Of a stretch of 7,799 nt of DNA, positions 1-5,249 are shown in pieces. Each line of letters opens with the position of its first letter. The stretch's first letter is position 1. Source of the stretch: RBG-16-64-43 sp964353865 (GTDB taxonomy: Bacteria; Chloroflexota; Anaerolineae; Anaerolineales; RBG-16-64-43); the NCBI GenBank assembly GCA_964353865.1, contig CAYGXJ010000067.1:1-7799 (forward strand), written 5' to 3'. A program made the translations under genes and the position numbers. The notes under the pieces were generated by a model. The model had not been told where the DNA came from. It saw nothing but the letters and a program-made list of their open reading frames with translations, and did not search any database.

Positions 1-1976
1 GCAGCAGGATTGTAGAGGATGCCCGTGCCCTTGGCGGTGGCGTAGACCTTGATCTGGGTGTAGAGCGCCTCAGTGAGCGTTTCCACCTCGCCGCGGATGC
101 CCTCCGTCGAGTTGCCGTCACCGTCATAGTCGGCGCCGCCCATGCGGATTTCGGCCACATCCTTGATGCCCGGATGGCAGCCCACGCAGGATTCGGTCTT
201 GACCTCGAGCGCATGCACGTTGTGGCAGGTGGTGCAGTCGAAGCCCTTCTCGACGTGCGCTTGCGCGCCCAGGTATTCCTTGCCGTCATACAAGTAGGCA
301 CCCTTGGCGGTGCCGCCGAACAGCGTGGCGCCGGCCGCGAAGTAGTGCACGTTCTTGAAGCCGATCTTGCTGTCCACCGTGTCGAGATCTTTGCCCTTGA
401 GCGCGGCATTGACACTCGAAGTGGACTCGCGGCCCTGATGGCACTCCAGGCACAAGTTCGCGCCCACTGGCTGGAGCTTGCCATCGGCATCCGGCTTGCT
501 GAAGGTGATGGAAACGCCGGAGGGGAAGGGCACAGTGGTGACGGCGTAGCGATTGGGCCAGTTGGTCTCGTCGTGGCACGTCGAGCACATGAACCCGTTG
601 CTCGGCGCCATGGAGCCCACGCCCGTGGTGTAGACGGTACCGCGCGAGTCGAAGGTCACGGTTCCGCCATTCTTGATGAACTGTGGCAGACCGCCCGCCG
701 TGTGGCACTTCACACATCCGAAGGGCACCACGCCCGTTTCGTCCCAGTCGCGGAAGGGCATGGTGTCCCCGGCGAAGTGACCGGCATCATCGCGGGCTAG
801 CTTGCTCGTGTCGCCGTCCAGGTCCGCAATCGAATCGAAGAGCAGTTCGATCGTGTACTTGCCCCCATGGGCGAACTTGCCGGGGTCCTTCACCGTGAGC
901 TGGTAGTTGTAGGCTGCCTTGAGCAGGCGCGCGGTCCAGGCCTTGAAGCCATTGGCCGCAACCGTCTCATCCTCGCTCCCCTGGCCGTCGCCGTTGGTGT
1001 CTGCGAACCAGTAGGGGTAGGCCGACGGTGAGTAGACGATGGCCGTGCCAGCTTTGGCCTTGGCGTAGGTCTGGATCCGGGCGTAGAGCAGGTCCTGCAG
1101 CCCGGTGATTTCGTCGTAGATACCTTCGGTCTTGTTGCCATCGCCGTCGTAGTCGAAGGCCGAGCTGACCATGCGCACCTTCTGGAGGTCGTCCACGCTG
1201 GTCACGCCTTCGTGGCACTGCGCGCATTCGGTTACCTTGACCTGCAAGGAATGCGAGTCGTGGCAACCGACACAGCTGTCGTAGCCTTCGACATGGCGGA
1301 AGCGCGCGTCGTACACCTTGCCATCGTATTCATAACCGCCCTTGGCATCGGTACCGAGCAGGGTGGCCGCCGCGGCAAAGTAGTGGATGTTGCGGAAGCC
1401 GAAGCTCACATCGTTGCCGCTGGCATCCTTGATCGGGGCGACAACCGCGTCGAGGTCGGTCACCTTGAAATCGGCGATCTGCTTGTCGACGCTGGCCTTG
1501 GCCTCACGACCCTGATGGCATTCCATGCAGCGCGCGGAGGCGCCCAGGCCATCGATCACGATCGGGTTGCCTTCGGCGTCCTTGCCCGGGAACATAACGC
1601 TGGTGTGGGTGACAGCCGTCGAGTTGTGGCATGCGACGCAGGTGATGCCCTGCGCCTCAGTCGCCGGCACGGCCGCATCCACCTTGCCCGCCAGGCTGCT
1701 ATCGGCGCCGAGGTAATCCATGTAGCCGGCGGCGGTGTGGCATTTGGCGCAAGAGGTCGGCACTTCTGCCGGATCTGAAGCATCCCAGTGGCGGAAGGCT
1801 TCGGCTGTGGTGTCGGCGTGCACCGAGCCTGCGGCTGCTTCTTGCTGCGGCACGATGGCCGTGGGCGCAGGTGCCTCGGTCGGTTCCGCCGTGGGTGCGG
1901 GTGTGGCCTTGCCGCACGCCGCGAGAAGGACTCCCGCGGCCACCAGCAGGCTCACCATCAGGTACTTGCGATTCAT
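1..1976 (-). CDS. Multiheme c-type cytochrome lipoprotein with duplicated five-heme module (partial, runs off the left edge)
   Basis: The reading frame is open from the ATG at 1976 to the window edge, giving 658 complete codons and no stop. A lipoprotein signal peptide ends in VLLAAC with lipidated Cys21, followed by a Thr/Pro/Ala linker (about 22-42). Ten CxxCH motifs begin at residues 76, 113, 150, 235, 251 and 421, 464, 509, 581, 597. These are two copies of one five-heme module about 345 residues apart. Both copies keep FRxWD before the first heme, CxECHQGRE at the third, then HYFAA, YDGK and HVE, then the fourth and fifth hemes and a DYDGDGN loop. A linker domain (about 315-400) has an EF-hand-like loop, DTNGDGQGSEDE, at 326-337. 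The family is not recognised by name. Its likely role is to move electrons on the outer face of the cell, anchored by lipid. It lies downstream of a heme-sensing two-component system. A strong ribosome binding site supports the start. Confidence 0.93.
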   Translation of the reverse strand, partial: MNRKYLMVSLLVAAGVLLAACGKATPAPTAEPTEAPAPTAIVPQQEAAAGSVHADTTAEAFRHWDASDPAEVPTSCAKCHTAAGYMDYLGADSSLAGKVDAAVPATEAQGITCVACHNSTAVTHTSVMFPGKDAEGNPIVIDGLGASARCMECHQGREAKASVDKQIADFKVTDLDAVVAPIKDASGNDVSFGFRNIHYFAAAATLLGTDAKGGYEYDGKVYDARFRHVEGYDSCVGCHDSHSLQVKVTECAQCHEGVTSVDDLQKVRMVSSAFDYDGDGNKTEGIYDEITGLQDLLYARIQTYAKAKAGTAIVYSPSAYPYWFADTNGDGQGSEDETVAANGFKAWTARLLKAAYNYQLTVKDPGKFAHGGKYTIELLFDSIADLDGDTSKLARDDAGHFAGDTMPFRDWDETGVVPFGCVKCHTAGGLPQFIKNGGTVTFDSRGTVYTTGVGSMAPSNGFMCSTCHDETNWPNRYAVTTVPFPSGVSITFSKPDADGKLQPVGANLCLECHQGRESTSSVNAALKGKDLDTVDSKIGFKNVHYFAAGATLFGGTAKGAYLYDGKEYLGAQAHVEKGFDCTTCHNVHALEVKTESCVGCHPGIKDVAEIRMGGADYDGDGNSTEGIRGEVETLTEALYTQIKVYATAKGTGILYNPA

Positions 1977-1983
1977 ATGCATA

Positions 1984-1990
1984 CTCCTCC
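1984..1990 (-). promoter_or_regulatory. Ribosome binding site of the multiheme lipoprotein gene
   Basis: On the minus strand GGAGGAG lies 7 nt before the ATG at 1976. This is a near-ideal Shine-Dalgarno match and fixes the start so that the lipoprotein signal peptide begins at residue 1. Confidence 0.85.
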
Positions 1991-2005
1991 TAACCGCGTA
2001 GTTCG

Positions 2006-2020
2006 TCTGTCGAAGACAGA
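2006..2020 (-). other. Short hairpin in the leader of the multiheme lipoprotein gene
   Basis: TCTGTC-gaa-GACAGA is a 6-bp perfect stem with a 3-nt loop, about 30 nt before the lipoprotein start. It has no T run, so it does not look like a terminator. It may be a leader hairpin or operator half-sites. The 128-bp gap 1977-2104 also holds a weaker stem, CGTAG-gtgt-CTACG (2043-2056). I see no clear promoter in it, so transcription may read in from the upstream gene. Confidence 0.3.
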
Positions 2021-2104
2021 ACCAAAGCTCAAACCATTGTTTCGTAGGTGTCTACGCGCGCTGCGGCTGCACCTCCTCAAGCCGAGCTGGCAGGCCATTG
2101 CCCG

Positions 2105-2473
2105 TCAGGCGGGCAGATGGCCGTCGATCACCTCCACCAGGTCGTTGACATCCTTGGCCGGGTAGTGCTCACTCGTGACGACGCGCACCTGCTGGGCTTG
2201 CGAGTCCAGTTCGATAATCCGCGTGCCTGGGATGACGCCCAACAACCGGTTCAATGGGCACTTCTCAACGACCCACGGGTCCGCCGCATCCAAAATGACC
2301 GCGATTGGACGAAGGCTGCTGAGGCGAGTCGACAAGTCGGGCAAACGCGGATCCATCAGCGTCACCTGCACTCGCCCGATATGCTCGCGCAATCGACTGG
2401 CGACGCCCTCCGAGAAGAGCGATCCCGACGAAAGAATGACGACATGCGAAGAAGCCACATGCTCCGTTTGCAT
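2105..2473 (-). CDS. Small stand-alone receiver-like (pseudo-receiver) protein
   Basis: The protein has 122 residues and one domain with the strand-helix rhythm of a response-regulator receiver. VVILSS (11-16) is strand 1, LFSEGVASRLRE (19-30) helix 1, VQVTLM (35-40) strand 2, IAVILDAAD (57-65) strand 3, TRIIELD (84-90) strand 4, and VRVVTSEHY followed by KDVNDLVEVI (97-116) strand 5 and helix 5. The acidic pair after strand 1 is replaced by Ser/Gly, and the Thr and Lys of the switch are not evident. Asp62 lies where the phosphoacceptor would be. There is no output domain. An in-frame TGA three codons upstream makes ATG 2473 the first possible start; the Shine-Dalgarno signal is weak. It lies between the NarL-type regulator and the multiheme lipoprotein on the same strand. 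A regulatory partner or sequestering role is inferred. I recall similar small proteins in Chloroflexota but cannot confirm this here. Confidence 0.72.
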   Translation of the reverse strand: MQTEHVASSHVVILSSGSLFSEGVASRLREHIGRVQVTLMDPRLPDLSTRLSSLRPIAVILDAADPWVVEKCPLNRLLGVIPGTRIIELDSQAQQVRVVTSEHYPAKDVNDLVEVIDGHLPA

Positions 2474-2491
2474 GGCAGGTCAACATTGTGA

Positions 2492-2521
2492 ATATTAGCT
2501 CAGCGTGAGAGGGATAAGCAA
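2492..2521 (-). promoter_or_regulatory. Possible promoter of the receiver-like gene
   Basis: On the minus strand TTGCTT (2521-2516) and TAATAT (2497-2492) are separated by 18 bp, with the start codon 18 nt further on. The matches to sigma70 boxes are 3/6 and 4/6. The site lies in the 163-bp gap after the response regulator gene, so the receiver-like gene and the lipoprotein gene may be transcribed separately from the kinase-regulator pair. The evidence is weak. Confidence 0.3.
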
Positions 2522-2599
2522 CGCCCAAGCGGCCAGTAATGTACGCGCCGACGGGTAGTTCTTTATCGACCTGGACTACTCTTTCGGGTGGTCAGACTC

Positions 2600-2630
2600 C
2601 TCGACGGGGTAAGCCGGGTTGTGCGTCGAG
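2600..2630 (-). terminator. Stem-loop just after the response regulator gene
   Basis: A perfect 7-bp inverted repeat, CTCGACG and CGTCGAG, has a 17-nt GC-rich loop and begins 6 nt after the response regulator stop codon. It lacks a T tract, so if it ends or weakens transcription it does so imperfectly; it could also protect the 3' end of the kinase-regulator message. The rest of 2474-2636 shows only the weak promoter listed separately. Confidence 0.35.
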
Positions 2631-2636
2631 CGTGGT

Positions 2637-3278
2637 TCAGCGCGGGGGTTTGACCAAGCCGGCCCGGATGGCGAACATGGCGGCCTCCGTTCGGTTCTTT
2701 GCCTCAAGCTTCTGCAGGATGGCCTTGACATGGTACTTAACCGTGTTCTCGCTGACCGACAGCCGCTGTGCAATGGCGCGGTTGGCCATTCCTTCAACGA
2801 GCAGCGGAATCAATTCGAGTTCGCGTTCTGTCAGTTGGGGGCCGCGTCCCGGCGATTGGCCCCCCTGGGTTAGGCCGTGGATCACGCGCGAGGCGGCCTG
2901 CCGCGTGAGCGCCGTCTCGCCGCGGGCCAGGCCTCCCAAAAGGTCGAGGAACTCCTCGGCCTTGAGGTTCTTGAGCAGGTAGCCGCGAGCCCCGCTGCGC
3001 ATGGCTTCCAGCAAGTCGGCCTCATCATCCGAAACCGTCAGCATGACCACCTGCACTGCCGGCGCCTGCTCGCGAATTAGGTGCAGTGCCTCCAGCCCGC
3101 CCATGTGCGGCATGGTGATGTCGAGCAAGAGGAGGTCGGGTTTGAGTTTCAGCGCCAAATCGATTGCCTGGCGCCCATCGCCTGCCTGTCCGACGACCTC
3201 GAAGCCGGCCGCCTCGAGCAAGCTGACCACTCCGTCGCGAAAAAGAGAATGATCGTCCGCCACGATGACGCGCATCAT
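2637..3278 (-). CDS. NarL/LuxR-type two-component response regulator
   Basis: This 213-residue protein has the usual length for a NarL/FixJ-class regulator. The N-terminal receiver domain (about 3-120) has the acidic pair Asp8-Asp9, phosphoacceptor Asp53 in LLLLDITMP, Thr81 and Lys103. A linker of about 25 residues leads to a GerE/LuxR helix-turn-helix (about 148-210) with LTERELELIPLLVEGMANR and the recognition-helix region SENTVKYHVKAIL. The start is taken at 3278, or the next codon at 3275. AGGAGG lies 6 or 9 nt upstream, and the kinase stop TGA is 1 nt before the first ATG, so the two are almost certainly translationally coupled. Phosphotransfer from the heme-bearing kinase to Asp53 is expected. 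Its targets are unknown; the adjacent cytochrome genes are the obvious candidates. The frame is open further upstream to 3377, but that would add 33 residues overlapping the kinase and has no receiver fold. Confidence 0.95.
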   Translation of the reverse strand: MMRVIVADDHSLFRDGVVSLLEAAGFEVVGQAGDGRQAIDLALKLKPDLLLLDITMPHMGGLEALHLIREQAPAVQVVMLTVSDDEADLLEAMRSGARGYLLKNLKAEEFLDLLGGLARGETALTRQAASRVIHGLTQGGQSPGRGPQLTERELELIPLLVEGMANRAIAQRLSVSENTVKYHVKAILQKLEAKNRTEAAMFAIRAGLVKPPR

Positions 3279-3279
3279 C

Positions 3280-4803
3280 TCATGCCTCCTGCAGCGGGAG
3301 CCTGACTGAGAGGCGCGTGCCGGAGCCGGGGAGTGATTCGATCGACAACTCCGCGCCGATGGATGCGGCCCGCTCACGCATGGTGCTGATGCCGAAGCGT
3401 AGGGCCTCGCCCCGCCCCTTTTGGGATGGGTCGAATCCCTGACCGTCGTCGGTTACGCTGACCTCAAGCCGTCCGTGGTTGACCACCATCTCCACGCCGG
3501 CGCGGCGGGCGGTGGCGTGCTTGCGCACGTTGGAGAGTGCCTCCTGCACGATACGCAGGAGCTGCAGTTCGGATTCGGTGCCCAGGCGGATCTTCTCTGC
3601 CTCCGTTCTGGCGCTGAAGTAGGTCGGCAATCCGCTCAGCAATTCAAACTGCTCGGTGTAGCGGGCGAGCATGGCGGCCAGACCTTCATCCGCCGCGCCC
3701 CCGACGCGCAAGCCAAGGATCGCTTCGCGCACGCTGGTGTACAAGTCGCGTGCCGCCTGTTCGAGCTGCTCGAGATGGCGTTCGGCCTCGTGCACACGGC
3801 GCCGCTTGAGCAAAAGGCGCACGGCCATCGCCTTGGTGTTGACGTAGCCCAGCAACTGGGCGAAACCGTCATGCAGTTCGCGTGCAATGCGCTCGCGTTC
3901 GTCGGCGATGGCGCGGTTGCGCAGTCGGAGCATTTCCTCTTGCTCCAGGGCGTGGCGCTCAAGCCGCTGGGCCATGCGGTTGAAGCCGGCCGCCAACTCC
4001 TCGAGTTCATCAGAAATCCGGGATGAGGGAGGTAGCCTTGACGAAAAGTCGCCGGCGGCAAAGGCCGTCAGCGGCCCGCGAAATGCCTCCACCCGCCGCA
4101 CGACCACGCGGTGGATCAGCCAGTAGACTCCCAGTGTCACCAGCAGCGCGAGGCCGGCTGAGATCAACAAATCGACCTGCAACTGCGTGATGAGCGGGCG
4201 CTGCAGGTCCAACAGGGGCACATCGGCCAGAAGTATCCCAAGGTGAGGCCCCTCCCCTGCGTGGCACGCATCGCATTCCGGTTCGTTGGCAATGGGGGAC
4301 GCAATGCGCAAGATTCCATTGGCGCTGGCGAGCAAGGCCGTGCGTGCCCGGGTGGCTGGGGGATCTTGGTGGCACACAAAGCAGCCCGCATCCTGCTGGG
4401 TGTGAACCCGGCCGACGTCTTTTTCGGCGCTGTCAACCTTCACCTGTCCGGAGGCATCGAGAATCTGGACCCGTTCGATCGTGCCGCTCTGCCCAACATC
4501 CAAGAGCGCCTCCCGCAGATGCGCGCTGTCGTTGCGCAGCATGGCGTTGCGCAGGCTGTGGGTAATCACGACTCCGGTCTGGACGGCCGAGGCGCTGGCC
4601 TGATCCTCGATCAACCTGCGTGCGCGCCAATAGTGGACGAGGGAGAGTGTTGCCAGCGCTATGAGCACGGGCAGCGCAACGCCCAAGGCAATGCGCAGCC
4701 TCAGCCCCCAGGCCGGGCCAGTCCGAAGCGGAGGGGATTCCCGATCTGGCGATTCGACCGTCACTGTTCGACCCGAGCGCGGGTTAAAGGAATCATCGGT
4801 CAT
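3280..4803 (-). CDS. Sensor histidine kinase with a di-heme c-type extracytoplasmic sensor domain
   Basis: The protein has 507 residues. A basic cytoplasmic N-terminus leads to membrane helix 1 (about 36-58), an extracytoplasmic sensor (about 60-208), helix 2 (about 210-230), HAMP (about 231-285), a short coiled coil, a HisKA_3 dimerisation domain with phospho-His311 in ARELHDG, and a HATPase_c domain with the N-box around Asn425 (EALSNVRKHA), DDGQGFD (452-458) and a glycine loop near 493-495. This is the NarX/DegS-type kinase architecture. The sensor holds two canonical heme c motifs, CFVCH (141-145) and CDACH (177-181), spaced 36 residues apart on the side where heme is attached. It therefore probably senses redox state or a small ligand through covalently bound heme. 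It pairs with the response regulator that starts 1 nt downstream. The start ATG has no Shine-Dalgarno sequence, but a TATAAT box lies 14 nt upstream, suggesting a very short leader. Confidence 0.95.
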   Translation of the reverse strand: MTDDSFNPRSGRTVTVESPDRESPPLRTGPAWGLRLRIALGVALPVLIALATLSLVHYWRARRLIEDQASASAVQTGVVITHSLRNAMLRNDSAHLREALLDVGQSGTIERVQILDASGQVKVDSAEKDVGRVHTQQDAGCFVCHQDPPATRARTALLASANGILRIASPIANEPECDACHAGEGPHLGILLADVPLLDLQRPLITQLQVDLLISAGLALLVTLGVYWLIHRVVVRRVEAFRGPLTAFAAGDFSSRLPPSSRISDELEELAAGFNRMAQRLERHALEQEEMLRLRNRAIADERERIARELHDGFAQLLGYVNTKAMAVRLLLKRRRVHEAERHLEQLEQAARDLYTSVREAILGLRVGGAADEGLAAMLARYTEQFELLSGLPTYFSARTEAEKIRLGTESELQLLRIVQEALSNVRKHATARRAGVEMVVNHGRLEVSVTDDGQGFDPSQKGRGEALRFGISTMRERAASIGAELSIESLPGSGTRLSVRLPLQEA

Positions 4804-4817
4804 GCGGGTTGGCGACT

Positions 4818-4846
4818 ATTATAGGTTTCCCGGCAAGAATCGCCAG
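4818..4846 (-). promoter_or_regulatory. Candidate promoter of the kinase-regulator operon, with a near-leaderless start
   Basis: On the minus strand a perfect TATAAT (4823-4818) lies 14 nt before the kinase ATG. The hexamer 17 bp upstream, CTGGCG (4846-4841), matches the -35 consensus poorly. Initiation 6-8 nt after the box would give a leader of only about 7-9 nt with no ribosome binding site. The weak -35 suggests that an activator may be needed. Confidence 0.5.
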
Positions 4847-4866
4847 CAGGGCGGGTATGCTTGCCG
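4831..4866. repeat. Inverted repeat around the kinase promoter -35 region
   Basis: CGGCAAG (4831-4837) and CTTGCCG (4860-4866) are perfect 7-bp inverted copies 22 bp apart. They bracket the position of the -35 hexamer of the kinase promoter. They could be operator half-sites for a dimeric regulator, possibly the operon's own NarL-type protein; this is inference. A 7-bp match at this distance can also arise by chance. Confidence 0.3.
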
Positions 4867-5006
4867 AGCAGGCAGGGATCAGTACTCACCGCAATTCTGC
4901 CAATATCAATCGCATTTCCTGTGTTACAATTGTCACTATTCGGGTATTAGCAACCGCACTAATTCGGAATTGCGCTAGGGGTTAACATGGTTTCCGGCCT
5001 ATCCCT

Positions 5007-5026
5007 CATGGGTTGACTGACCCATG
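5007..5026. promoter_or_regulatory. Candidate operator: 7-bp-arm inverted repeat over a -35 box
   Basis: CATGGGT and ACCCATG are perfect inverted copies separated by TGACTG. The arm centres are 13 bp apart, close to one helical turn. The sequence TTGACT in the middle serves as the -35 of the candidate promoter, so a bound dimer would cover RNA polymerase contacts. Each arm resembles the E. coli NarL heptamer TACYYMT at six of seven positions (GACCCAT on the right arm), but the two arms point the opposite way from the classical 7-2-7 arrangement. Confidence 0.4.
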
Positions 5027-5041
5027 CGCAAGGGCTAGAAG
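5013..5041 (+). promoter_or_regulatory. Candidate promoter of the nine-heme cytochrome / cytochrome b operon
   Basis: TTGACT (5013-5018, 5/6 match) and TAGAAG (5036-5041, 4/6 match) are separated by exactly 17 bp. Transcription would begin near 5048 and leave a leader of about 200 nt before the ATG at 5250. The -35 box lies inside the inverted repeat at 5007-5026. Confidence 0.4.
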
Positions 5042-5049
5042 CGCCACGC

Positions 5050-5094
5050 GCGAAGAGTCCCCCTGATTAACCCTTCGCCCAGGCTTGCGAAGAG
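5050..5094. repeat. Direct repeat GCGAAGAG with an inverted copy between
   Basis: GCGAAGAG occurs at 5050-5057 and 5087-5094. The inverted core CTTCGC lies at 5073-5078, so the second copy can form a 6-bp stem with an 8-nt loop (5073-5092). In the leader RNA of the cytochrome operon, the two GCGAAG copies could compete for the single CTTCGC. The role is unknown. Confidence 0.3.
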
Positions 5095-5236
5095 GCTATT
5101 CAGTCTGGGTTGAGGCTGCAATGGAGAGGGAGCATGTCTCGTTCTGCAACGTTTCCGTGCGCCTTGAGAAGCTCCGCGCAGCGGTTGCCCACCGCCGACG
5201 GGGATTCCATTCAATGCACGTCACTAACCATGGCTC

Positions 5237-5246
5237 GAGGAGGAGG
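5237..5246 (+). promoter_or_regulatory. Ribosome binding site of the nine-heme cytochrome gene
   Basis: GAGGAGGAGG ends 3 nt before the ATG at 5250, and its central GGAGG lies 6 nt from the start. This decides the start codon against the in-frame ATGs at 5085, 5121 and 5214, and puts the signal peptide at the N-terminus. Confidence 0.8.
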
Positions 5247-5249
5247 CGG

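Larger units (their letters stand above)
4804..5249. other. Divergent control region between the kinase operon and the cytochrome c-b operon
   Basis: This 446-bp stretch holds no convincing gene. Its left part (about 4880-4975) is more AT-rich than the genes and holds two short palindromes, ACAATTGT (4926-4933) and AATTC-G-GAATT (4961-4971). Its middle holds the inverted repeat at 5007-5026 and the candidate rightward promoter. Its right part is a GC-rich leader of about 200 nt ending in a strong ribosome binding site. The coding frame of the nine-heme cytochrome is open back to 5085, but that extension lacks protein-like character and would bury the signal peptide. Confidence 0.75.

Noticed and set aside
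1212..1778. Plus-strand 188-codon frame opposite the multiheme lipoprotein, and a similar one at 174-800
   Set aside because: Both lie antisense to a gene with ten CxxCH motifs and a lipoprotein signal. Their translations have the Ala/Arg/Gly/Val-rich composition of mirror frames in GC-rich DNA and show no domain.
3279..3377. Longer start for the response regulator at 3377
   Set aside because: The extra 33 residues overlap the kinase coding end and resemble no receiver N-terminus. A good ribosome binding site precedes 3278/3275.
3421..4026. Plus-strand 201-codon frame opposite the histidine kinase, and a 193-codon one at 4243-4824
   Set aside because: Antisense to a clearly conserved kinase; no ribosome binding site or domain seen.
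4979..5073. Inverted repeat GGGTTAA ... TTAACCC
   Set aside because: The arms are 81 bp apart and not centred on the promoter; a 7-bp match over that distance is expected by chance.
5085..5249. Longer starts for the nine-heme cytochrome at 5085, 5121 or 5214
   Set aside because: They would put up to 55 basic residues before a standard signal peptide; the strong ribosome binding site is at 5237-5246.
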